The translations under genes were made by a program, and so were the position numbers. Shown one piece after another: positions 1 to 64,000 of a DNA stretch of 64,000 nt; within the stretch, counting starts at the first letter, position 1, and each line of letters starts with the position of its first letter. The notes beneath the pieces were generated by a model, which was not told the DNA's origin, did no database searches, and saw only the letters and a list, made by a program, of their open reading frames with translations. Origin of the DNA: Amorphochlora amoebiformis (lineage: Eukaryota > Cercozoa > Chlorarachniophyceae); assembly GCA_054601695.1 (NCBI GenBank), contig BAAHQB010000089.1, forward strand, positions 558,001-622,000. Direction: 5' to 3'.

Positions 1-37
<37 letters not shown>

Positions 38-111
38 GTATATTATATTATATATATATATATATATTGTATAATTTATATTTACGGTATATACACTATG
101 TTTGCCCTTAC

Positions 112-11336
<11,225 letters not shown>

Positions 11337-11754
11337 GGCTTGGTGAATTTGGTATCTGGGTGCAGCAGGTGGCGGAACCGAAGGCACGCGGATTGTCTTT
11401 TCTCGGCGGAACCTAGGGGCCGAACAGCGGGAATTTTCTTTAATTAGCTAGTATTAAAGGGCACATAATTGTTTTGGCTAAAACTACCAAAAACAGCAGG
11501 TAGTCATCAGAAATGGTACCCATGTTACTTAATTAAATCGTCACTAAGAGTGACGAGTTAAAAACGAAGTGTTTCGAAAATGCGTACCGGTACGTGCCTC
11601 GTTTAAAGACACGTGTCACAATCAGCATAATGACGTGATATGTCAGGAGTGACCTGCCGCAGAAATTTCCCCTAGCATTTTCTTGGCTACCGGGCGGCAG
11701 ACCTGCCCGATCCCAGAGGACTTGCGTGGCGCACGTAGCCTCTATCCTTCTGAC
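11337..11754. promoter_or_regulatory. divergent intergenic region between RND and Sel1-like genes
   Basis: About 420 bp separates the proposed ATG of the minus-strand RND gene from the first in-frame ATG of the plus-strand Sel1 gene. It contains almost no microsatellite, unlike the introns. The plus frame stays open upstream of 11755 as far as 11683, so an upstream start or non-ATG start cannot be excluded. No TATA box or initiator is convincing. Confidence 0.5.
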
Positions 11755-13403
11755 ATGCGATCAGCAGCATCCCGTTTCACTCGAGGGCATCGTTCGTATG
11801 TCCCTCAAGCCTCCGTAGCTTCACGAAGACTCCGTGATCTCTCGCAGCCCTGTAGAGACATCAGTGTCGAAGTTGGCCGTTCTGTTGTCGTTTTGGACGC
11901 TCCCTTGCCCTTTCGCACCAATGAACCCTCGTCTACTTCCCTCAGAACAATCCTTGGCAGTTTTCAAGACCGACGGAGTGAGGGACGATGGGGGCTGAGC
12001 TCCGTGTACGGCATGCGGCTGACACTCAGCAATGCTTTTCGCTCTGGGATCCGAAGGTCACTTCGCGCACTGCGGACGGCGCCCATCACAGCGCCCGTCT
12101 CACCGGCTATGGATTGCGTAATTTCTCAAACAGTGAGCTCGAGCGCTACGATTAAGAGTGAGAGGAAGGAAGAGAAATGCCCCCCTCCTGCGTCTCCAAG
12201 AAGTCATGTCGTCCCCTCCTCGGACAACGCAGAAACGAAGGCCCGCGAAAAATGCGCTGATTTATCTAGCCGGCTGCCTGCCATAAGTGCAAGAAGGGAA
12301 TTAAGACCTACTCGGGAGCCTGCAACACGCTCTATGAGGGTAAGCAACAAGATGTTTGTACATTTGCCGGATTTTTGTCCCGCAATATTACTGCTGTGGA
12401 ATATACCTCTGTAGAATGTGCATTTAAATTACATGTGCGTTTACATGTCATGATAGCATAACAAAGAACATATAAGAACATATAAGCATATTAAGAATAT
12501 TATCAAACAGGTAAACTCGGTCGTAGACGAAGCACTGTCTCATTTTTATGGGTATAACGGCCATCGGGTACTCATTCAAAATAACCTAACACATATGTGT
12601 ATTATGAACATGTTACACAATGAAAATATGCTTACATTTTTATGAGCCGTATTACATAATGCACACGAATGTATTACGATATGATCACGCACACATGCAT
12701 AATGGGTACTCATTCAAAATAACCTAGACACATATACAAATGAGTAAATGTGTATTACGAACATGTTGTTACACACTGGAAATTTGCTTACATTTTTATG
12801 AGCCGTGTGACATAATACACACGATAAAAAATGTACATATTCTTTCGTGAATTGTTTATTCATTTGACATAATTATGTTCTAACCAGGTCGATCGTAGAA
12901 GAGCGCGGGAGCTCTTAGAGGACGCTGCTTCGGCAGGCGACCCAAGAGGTCTTGTTAACCTTGGTTACTGTTACACACAAGGAGAGGGCGGGCTTGCCAG
13001 AGACTATAGGTACAGTGAAACACAATTCACAGAAAGAGATATTTTCGCAAACATATGTTTTCTTGCTCATGAAATAAATGCATGTGTGTGTGTGTGTGTG
13101 CGGATCACATATCCATATTTTACGCACGAGACATTCCACACATAAATCCACCTTTTCATCATATACCGCAGCGCTGCCGCCCGCTGTTTTGCCGCAGCAG
13201 CCGCCGCTGAAGATCCAGAAGGCGAAGTAGCCTACGGGGAATGTTTATTCTACGGCCGTGGCGTTGATAGAGATCGTAAAGAGGCCGTTCGCTTGTTCAG
13301 GTCAATTGTTTGCCTTGGATGAAAATATATGAGTAAATGATGTTCAATGGTTTATTTAATATATTATTTATATGTATATTATATCTCTGTGTGTATATAT
13401 ATT

Positions 13404-13447
<44 letters not shown>

Positions 13448-13467
13448 GTGTGTGTTTATGTATACAC

Positions 13468-13508
<41 letters not shown>

Positions 13509-13882
13509 CATATATATCATATATGGATATATTGTATGTATTAAGATGTGTGATCACGGAGTGTAAATGTATACCATTGTTACACAACAATTTAATAACT
13601 TTAATCATTAGCATAACGTATGTTTACTTAGATCGTACCAAAAGACCACATGTATTTAATACATAGGATATACGTAATATTATGTACGTGAATATACTTA
13701 TGTAATTTTTACACAGAGCTTCGGCCAAAAAAGGAAATTTGCGCGCCCAGATGCTCCTGGGGCTGCGATATCGTTTCGGTCAAGGCATCCAGCGGGAAGA
13801 TCGAAGGGCAGCTTTTTGGTTGAGGAAGGCGGCGCAGGGAGGGAGTGAGGAGGCAGCTGATGCACTGAAATTTTACGTTTAA
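11755..13882 (+). CDS. Sel1-like repeat (SLR) protein
   Basis: Exons 11755-12339, 12888-13009, 13172-13300 and 13717-13882 join in phase (0, 2, 2) and end in TAA, giving 333 residues. The first 195 residues are Arg/Ser-rich and low in complexity. The rest carries three Sel1-type helical repeats at about 196-235, 236-279 and 280-316, with the usual A..G......LG..Y..G.GV..D...A...F..AA pattern (for example NLGYCYTQGEG and LGLRYRFGQGIQREDRRAAF). SLR proteins act as adaptors in signalling, cell-cycle control and ER-associated degradation; the partner here is unknown. No signal peptide or membrane segment is visible with this start. Start choice is uncertain because the frame is open 24 codons further upstream without another ATG. 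Confidence 0.82.
12567..12824 (+). repeat. ~110-bp imperfect tandem repeat in the first Sel1 intron
   Basis: The unit starting GGGTACTCATTCAAAATAAC at about 12560 recurs at about 12702. Both copies run through CTTACATTTTTATGAGCCGT and end near ACACGA. The second copy carries an insertion of about 15 bp. The repeat sits in the 548-bp intron between exons 1 and 2 and has no open frame. Confidence 0.85.
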
Positions 13883-14568
13883 GGAAATTGTCCGGAATTG
13901 GCGAGAGGTACTTGTGTACATCGTGTGTGTTGTAATATTCAATAGATTTTATTTATGAAATACACATATAAGCATATGATACACATGTATCTAAACTTTT
14001 ACATACACGTATCTAGCGCACCTGTACACACAGGCACACAATATCTATTCATTTACAACGTGTCTAGATGTTTTCAATTGTACACATGCATTGAAATATA
14101 CCCAATCACTATTAGAATATATATATTTATGTTCATATTTCTCTTCCATGTGGTGTATATTGTACATGAATATAAGTATAATTTTTTGTAGGAAGATCGC
14201 GAAATCACCAAGTCGGGGTTATAGAAGAAAAAAAGCCCATAAAAAAACCAACAGATCTATCGTTAAAGAAATGAAGAGTCTAAGTCCGTAGCTATAGCAT
14301 CATAACCCATTAAACCCAAGAAGATCTGTCGAAAAATGTTCAAAAAAATGAGTTAGCCTTGTCTAGTTGTTGAATTAATTTATCCCGTCTCATGCTGTAC
14401 ATTTTCTGTCTAGTTTCTGCCGCTGTGCGACTTGGTGTCATGAACTTGCGTTCTAATTTCGAACTGGTCGAATGATAATGATGAAATCTAGCTATCCCCT
14501 AGAACCTAAGTCTATAGATCGAGACAAGTAGAAGTATCTAGCAGTCACATGATCTAGATGATATCCAG

Positions 14569-14617
<49 letters not shown>

Positions 14618-14788
14618 AAAAATATATATTATACTAGTATAATATATACTAAATCACATGATCTAGTGATATAGTAGAATGTCGAATAATCTAGATAATG
14701 TTGCAATCATTACACCAAGTTAGGGAATCCTTCTCAATTAATACTAGTAATAGACAGCGTTAACGTAACAGCCGAAGGGTAATGTGAG
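13883..14788. other. convergent intergenic region between Sel1-like and GH47 genes
   Basis: About 900 bp between the TAA of the plus-strand Sel1 gene and the TAG of the minus-strand GH47 gene. It holds short AT-rich stretches, one (TA)n run near 14575-14610, and no convincing exon or RNA gene. Polyadenylation signals of both genes should lie here; none stands out. Confidence 0.6.
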
Positions 14789-34764
<19,976 letters not shown>

Positions 34765-34983
34765 CTGTAAAAAAAGATACGCAATTTTAGAAAACAAATT
34801 AGGGATCCCTGCGCGATTTTTAATTTTAAAATATTTGAGTCATAGGAATGTGTTATTGAGAGAAAGATACACAATTTCAGACAGAGATAGGGAAAGGTTT
34901 GGGACTTAGGAGAAATGGTATTATATACACTTACATATTTATATATATATATATATATATATATAAATGTATATATATAGAAA

Positions 34984-35025
<42 letters not shown>

Positions 35026-35192
35026 GAGATAGAAAGGAAGATAGAATTTGGGAGGTTAGAAGTGGAAATGATATTATTTACACATTTATGTTATATATAT
35101 ATATATATATATATGCATATTTCTATATGCGTATGTATATATGTATATATATATATATTTATATTTCTATCTATACATATACATATATATAC

Positions 35193-35223
<31 letters not shown>

Positions 35224-35300
35224 ATATATATATATATATATCTATATTACACTTCACATTCCTATTTATGTACATATATAATATATATATACATACGTAT

Positions 35301-35334
<34 letters not shown>

Positions 35335-35335
35335 G

Positions 35336-35382
<47 letters not shown>

Positions 35383-35464
35383 ATATATATATATATATTA
35401 TATATATATATATAATATATATATATAACTGTACATGTATATATCGATATATATATATACACAT

Positions 35465-35557
<93 letters not shown>

Positions 35558-35563
35558 CATATT

Positions 35564-35597
<34 letters not shown>

Positions 35598-36048
35598 CAT
35601 ATATATGTACACATAATACATGTACAGTATACTCAAATTGCAATGATATCATGGATTTTTAACAAAAAGCACAAAAGAGGCGAAAGGTGAGTATCTATCT
35701 CTCTCCCTCCCTCTCTCTTTCTCTCTGACTCTCTTTCTTTCTCCGCATTACAAATACATATCTTCCTCTTAATGTATACCCTAGCAATAAATGAGGGAGG
35801 TATACATGGATAGATGGATCAATAGAGAGAGAGTGATAGCTAAGGAACACTACGTCTTGGAGAGTGTTATCGATCTGTTGGGGTTTTAAGCCATAGGTTC
35901 CGGGTTGATTTTGCACTTGAGTGGGGGAGGGGAGAGAGGGGAAGGGCCCGAACATTGAGTTATAATTGGTCAATGCACAGCCTGGTAGGGATTATGTGTG
36001 TGAGTGAATGTATGTGTGTTAGTGTTATATGTATGTATGATGTGTACA

Positions 36049-36147
<99 letters not shown>

Positions 36148-36188
36148 ACACATATGTATATATATATATAATATATATAGCATATGTA

Positions 36189-36273
<85 letters not shown>

Positions 36274-36862
36274 ACGATATATTTACATGTGTGGTAAGTA
36301 CCCATGAAGATAAATATCATCCACCCCAATACTACACCGCCACTTCGCCTGTCCCAAACCTACGACACATACATTTACATAATTATACATATAATTCACG
36401 ACTAAAAAGATCATTACATCATTCGAAAAAATCAACCTAATATTCCCACCCCAAACTACCCTAACAATTCGAAAACCCTCCGGCTACAAATTTCTCTAAA
36501 AATAGCTTTCCTTCCCTTTCCCGCCCCCAACAAACCCAGGTCCATCATGATTCGCACTTCTTTTTGGCGGGGAAAAAAATCGCTAAAATCTTCGCTCCTA
36601 CCTCGCATATCGGCCTTCCAGACCCGTCCTCTTCGCCCAGCAGCACATCTTGGTCTTCATATACATCTCCGGACCTCAATCCCCGCGAAACCCAAGCCGC
36701 CTGCTGCCCTCGCCCATAAGGATTTGACCCACGAAGGCGCATACGATATTACACAGGGCCGGGTCACGCTCATGTACGGAATCCATAAATTATTGGGTTC
36801 CATGGATTCCGTGTCTACGGGGACAGCTACGAATTGCCGAGCGACATCTCCAGAAAGTCGAC
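34765..36862. other. 5' region between GH47 and the S53 peptidase genes
   Basis: The first GH47 exon and the promoters of both genes should lie here. A ~70-bp intronic segment near 34870-34945 recurs degenerately at 35020-35095. A palindromic ATGATATCAT at 35644 gives a start codon on each strand. On plus it opens [14 protein letters not shown] with a strong GTGAGT donor; on minus it opens MISLQFEYT with a GTACAT donor in phase with GH47 exon 34764-34660. Neither is proven. A CT-rich stretch lies at 35695-35740 and (TA)n at 36050-36260. Confidence 0.4.
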
Positions 36863-36927
36863 ATGCTGGTCGTTCTCTTAACCCTCGGAGCATTGTTCGC
36901 GACTGCGTCACCGCGTCGTTACCATGA
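36547..36927 (+). CDS. open frame upstream of and overlapping the S53 peptidase start, uncertain
   Basis: An ATG-initiated frame of 126 residues in non-repetitive sequence. Its N-terminus (MIRTSFWRGKKSLKSSLLPR) is rich in Arg, Lys and Ser with no acids, like a mitochondrial presequence. It runs out of frame over the first 65 bases of the peptidase coding region. It may be an upstream ORF in the leader of the peptidase mRNA, part of another spliced gene, or chance. No family was recognised. Confidence 0.25.
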   Translation: MIRTSFWRGKKSLKSSLLPRISAFQTRPLRPAAHLGLHIHLRTSIPAKPKPPAALAHKDLTHEGAYDITQGRVTLMYGIHKLLGSMDSVSTGTATNCRATSPESRHAGRSLNPRSIVRDCVTASLP

Positions 36928-38592
36928 GACTGATGTCTCCAAGCCATCAGTCTGGCGGTGGGAGGCAAAAGCAAGGCATGACCAGAAGATTGAACTCATC
37001 TTCGCCGTGAAGCAGACAAACCTTCGTATTCTCGAGGACTTCGTCCTTGCAACCTCCGACCCCGATTCTCCTGCGTACGGAAACCATTTATCCCGCGATA
37101 CGGTGGATGATCTGGTGGCACCCACTGAAAAGGCTAAGAGGACAGTCTGGGGCTTCCTCGCGGAGCACAGGTTGCAAACATGCAAGCCAAACGGCAATAG
37201 CGACTTTATCCTCTGCATCGTAGACGTTTCCACCGCCGAAAAGCTTCTAGGAGCTGAATACCACTACTATCGTCATGCAAATAGCGGTCGTCTGGTGGTT
37301 CGAACTCCCCACTATTCGCTGCCGGAGGAGGTTTCGGAATACGTCGACTTCGTGTCTCCAACTGTCCGCTTTCCCACCGTCCAGAAGCGTATTGTGTACA
37401 AGAAGAACAACACTGGAACTCAGGAGGACAACACTCCGTCTCGTCTTCGCACTTTGTACAAAGTAGGGGACGTGGAAGGTTCAAATGGCAAGCAGAGCTG
37501 CACTGCGTTCTTGGAGCAATACTTTGAAATGGAGTAAGTTTCCCCTACTTTATCGTGCCGTGTAGTTTGTTCCTAATTGAATGCTACTGTGATTAATTAC
37601 AGTGATCTCAAGACTTTCTGGTCCAAATACTACCCGAAAGCTAAAGGACAAACCATCAAGACGGTTGGACCTGATCAAACGATTCCTGGTGTAGAAGCCA
37701 GTTTGGATATCCAGTATATCACCGCTATGGGTGGCGGAATTGACACTGAATTCTGGTCATTCGCCGGCCGTGCCCCTGACAACCCGCAGAACGAGCCTTT
37801 TCTAAAGTGGATGTACACGGTTGCAAATACTACCGACGAGGACATTCCAAAGGTGATCACCAATACAATATATATACCAACCCGGTTTCTAAACTCCTCT
37901 CGTCGTCAGGTATTCTCCACTTCCTACGGAGAGGCTGAGCGAACCGTGTCAACGGACTACATGTTCCGCATCAACAACGAGTTCAAGAAGGCTGCAGCCC
38001 GTGGGATCTCCTTGCTGTTTGCCACGGGCGACTTCGGTGTGACAGACCAGGGGGAGTGCCCCAACAACCGCTTCCAGGGTCAGTGGCCAGCTGGTTCTCC
38101 CTGGGTGACCGGTGTCGGAGGTACTCAAGACGGTTCGATAAAGACCGGCGCGCCTGAAAACGGCTGGGATGGCAGTTCGGGTGGATTTTCCGACAGGTGA
38201 AGCCGCCTAGGTCTCCGTGTTAACAATGTGATGACGCTAAATACTTCTAGGTTTATTCGCCCGTCGTACCAAGAGAACGCAGTGGCTGAGTTTTTTAACA
38301 CCGTTAAGAAATCTGACCTTCCCCTTTCCAAATATTACAACAAAACTGGAGCTGGGTTCCCCGATGTCGCCGCTCAGGCTGTCGACTTCCAAGTAATCCA
38401 CATACCGATGCCGGGAGCGATTAGTAGTTACAAACTTTTTTCCTTGCAGGTTATCAACGGTGGTCAGTTGCTTCCGGTCGCTGGAACGAGCTGTGCGTGC
38501 CCTACCTTCAGCGGTATAGTCTCCCTTCTGAATGACTTACGCCTTGCGAAGGGCAAGACGACTCTGGGTATGAAACTTCATGTTTAATACAA

Positions 38593-38634
<42 letters not shown>

Positions 38635-38833
38635 GTATATACTTATATTTACATAATTGTAAAATTTTTAAATATATTATTTATACATATATACATACAT
38701 ATATATATATATACATATACATACATATATATACATATATATATATATATAATAGTATATACTTATATTTACATAATTGTAAAATTTTTAAATATATTAT
38801 TTATACATATATACAATATATGTATATACACAT

Positions 38834-38866
<33 letters not shown>

Positions 38867-38870
38867 AACT

Positions 38871-38905
<35 letters not shown>

Positions 38906-38967
38906 GTAAATAATATATATATATATATGTATAATATGTAATATAACTGTGCATGTATTGCATGTTC

Positions 38968-39062
<95 letters not shown>

Positions 39063-39490
39063 GTATATATGTTTTTATTATAAATTACTATATTATTCTC
39101 ATCAAACTTGTATGTATATATTACCAACCGAATCTAACAAACTGATAAGAATGTACAAAAATTCAACATAAATTTAGCAAATATGGATATAAAGAAATGT
39201 TTGCATAGAAATGTCTAACATCGAAGTTATACAAATATACGATGCCCTTTTTTGGATATATGCTTACATCCAATGTTCAATTGACCATCATGTGTGTCTC
39301 CTCAGGATTCCTCAATCCACTCTTCTACAAGAACGCAGCTGCGTTTCAGGATGTCTCGCATGGCTCTAGCCAAAGTGGCCCTGGTTGTGGAGATCTGGGT
39401 TGGACAGCCCAGCCTGGCTGGGACCCTGTGACCGGCTTAGGAACTGCAGATTTTCAGAAGCTCAAATCTATTGTGGAGAAGCTGCCGTAG
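36863..39490 (+). CDS. tripeptidyl-peptidase, S53 (sedolisin) family
   Basis: Exons 36863-37533, 37603-37852, 37910-38196, 38251-38392, 38450-38567 and 39306-39490 join in phase to 550 residues ending in TAG. A signal peptide ([17 protein letters not shown]) is followed by an activation domain of S53 type and the catalytic domain. The catalytic set is visible: Glu255 and Asp259 in VEASLDIQY, Asp348 in FATGDFG, and Ser464 in VAGTSCACP. The C-terminal GWDPVTGLG supplies the usual Ca site. The enzyme is a secreted or lysosomal acid protease that removes tripeptides from N-termini. Four introns are only 54-69 nt; the fifth is 738 nt and filled with (TA)n. Introns 2 and 4 are 57 nt, in frame and without stops, so retention would add 19 residues each. 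The start is the first ATG giving a signal peptide. Confidence 0.95.
38631..38815 (+). repeat. ~66-bp direct repeat in the last S53 intron
   Basis: The block starting AATAGTATATACTTATATTT at 38631 recurs almost exactly at 38751, separated by (TA)n-rich sequence. It is the same duplication-plus-microsatellite pattern seen in other introns of the window. Confidence 0.88.
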
Positions 39491-40014
39491 ACACGTGTGT
39501 CGGTCAAGTCTGTTTTTGCTTTCATTGCATCTCGTGCTCAGTTGTAGCTAGGGGTTCGAGAACTGAACTGTGCTGAGGTCGCCTTTGTTTATAGGCTGCA
39601 TGTAGCTTGCTTTGTAGCTTGCTTAGTAGCATTTTATGTCCGGCGGTTCAGCTGTAAAGTTTTAATAATCAAGGGATCTTATTTATACTGAATTCGTATT
39701 CTTTAATTGGTAATATGATAAGATATTGCCGTGACACTAGACATCTGGCGTGTCATAGCACCCCGTGGATTATCGAATATCTAGTGTAACGAATACCTAC
39801 TAATTAGTTCTGTCGTCAGCTGCATGTTTTCGTAAATTCCACATCTCTGGATACTGGATAGTAGATACGACCAGAGACCCTAGCTACTACAGAAGTAGTT
39901 ATACCATGAAGTATGGACTGTACATATGGTTCCAGTATTTAAAAAATCAACCGCAAAGTTTTCAGTCTCAACATGAAATTGGTATGGAGTTCATACGTAC
40001 AATCGCCACTAGAT
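39491..40014. other. convergent intergenic region between S53 peptidase and GFAT
   Basis: About 520 bp without microsatellite or exon. It contains the 3' ends of both genes. A repeated TAGCTTGCTT occurs at 39604-39628. No clear terminator or RNA gene was seen. Confidence 0.6.
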
Positions 40015-59954
<19,940 letters not shown>

Positions 59955-60440
59955 GTGATTATGGCAGTTGGCTGTCGATGTATTCGAAGCGATTTCTCAG
60001 GACTTAGCGTAAGATTAATTCAAAAAAAAGAAAGGGAAATGGTTGGGTATTAATAAGGGTCCGAATCCGATGATTATTTTGCACGTATGAGGGATGGGGA
60101 GTGATTTCGGGGCCAGTGAGGGCGTACATGCACGCCCAGGCTTCGTGTGCTGAGGTGGATTCTTTGTCAGGAACACGGGAAACAAACCTCAGTGTTTCCC
60201 AACGTTGTAACCGGAAGATATTGAAAGTTGATATGTGAAAATATTCACCCTGATATCAGTATATCAATCTATCAATATCGTATATATGTACAATAGCCTT
60301 TCCGTACGAAGCCGAGATATTAGAAATTATCAGCAGATATATTAAATTTCAATATCTTGATATCAAACTTGTATATCCACATATCCCTCAAGTCTCAAAG
60401 AACTTTATCTTATCTTCTCGCTTTAAAGAATTCAAATTGT
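59955..60440. promoter_or_regulatory. divergent intergenic region between GFAT and the 60-kb gene
   Basis: About 490 bp without long microsatellites, containing the start regions of both genes. An AT-rich stretch with ATATCA/GATAT repeats lies at 60230-60365. No defined promoter motif is recognised. Confidence 0.5.
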
Positions 60441-63455
<3,015 letters not shown>

Positions 63456-63479
63456 GTAAGGAATAAATACTCTATTATA

Positions 63480-63518
<39 letters not shown>

Positions 63519-63548
63519 GTCTATATATATTTATGTTCTTAATATATA

Positions 63549-63600
<52 letters not shown>

Positions 63601-63645
63601 TATAGGTACATATTATATACATACATACACATATACATATGCATA

Positions 63646-63681
<36 letters not shown>

Positions 63682-63699
63682 ATACATATATATATATAT

Positions 63700-63770
<71 letters not shown>

Positions 63771-63824
63771 TATGTGAAGATATAAACACATATATACGAA
63801 TATATGAAGACATAGCATACATAC

Positions 63825-63941
<117 letters not shown>

Positions 63942-63945
63942 TGTA

Positions 63946-63993
<48 letters not shown>

Positions 63994-64000
63994 TTATTTA

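Overview
This window is nuclear DNA from an intron-dense eukaryote, most likely a protist; I cannot fix the lineage. Six protein genes can be read by splicing GT-AG introns across phase-matched exons. Most introns are almost entirely (TA)n with (CA)n, (GA)n, (CG)n and telomere-like TTAGGG/CCCTAA blocks. Exons are short (mostly 30-150 nt) with ordinary codon use. Nearly all long reading frames of Ile-Tyr or Arg-Ala type are microsatellite artefacts.

Layout. (1) 112-11336, minus: RND-family membrane protein of Patched/Dispatched/NPC1 type with a sterol-sensing-like domain, 27 exons seen, running off the left edge. (2) 11755-13882, plus: Sel1-like repeat protein, 4 exons. (3) 14789-34764, minus: glycosyl hydrolase family 47 alpha-1,2-mannosidase, 25 exons seen, 5' end not found. 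(4) 36863-39490, plus: secreted S53 tripeptidyl-peptidase (sedolisin), 6 exons. (5) 40015-59954, minus: glutamine:fructose-6-phosphate amidotransferase (GFAT), 29 exons, with a mitochondrial-type N-terminal extension in front of the catalytic Cys. (6) 60441-63455, plus: an unrecognised protein with a signal peptide, running off the right edge. The strands alternate strictly -,+,-,+,-,+, so gene boundaries are alternately divergent and convergent.

The most unusual feature is a set of 'exon echoes'. Many introns of the GFAT, GH47 and 60-kb genes carry one to seven degenerate copies of the edge of a neighbouring exon, often with its splice site and some flanking intron. Most are direct, at least two are inverted, and they are separated by microsatellite. 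The clearest is an array of seven copies of the 3' end of GFAT exon 5 (56.1-56.8 kb). Other points of note are about 1.9 kb of interstitial telomere-like repeat inside a GH47 intron, a GFAT exon lying between oppositely oriented telomeric arrays, a ~190-bp (CG)n tract inside a (TA)n intron, and two 57-nt sedolisin introns that are in frame and free of stops.

No shared pathway is proven. GFAT (UDP-GlcNAc supply) and GH47 (N-glycan trimming) both belong to glycan metabolism, but alternating strands argue against an operon-like unit. No tRNA, rRNA, CRISPR array or intact transposon was recognised.
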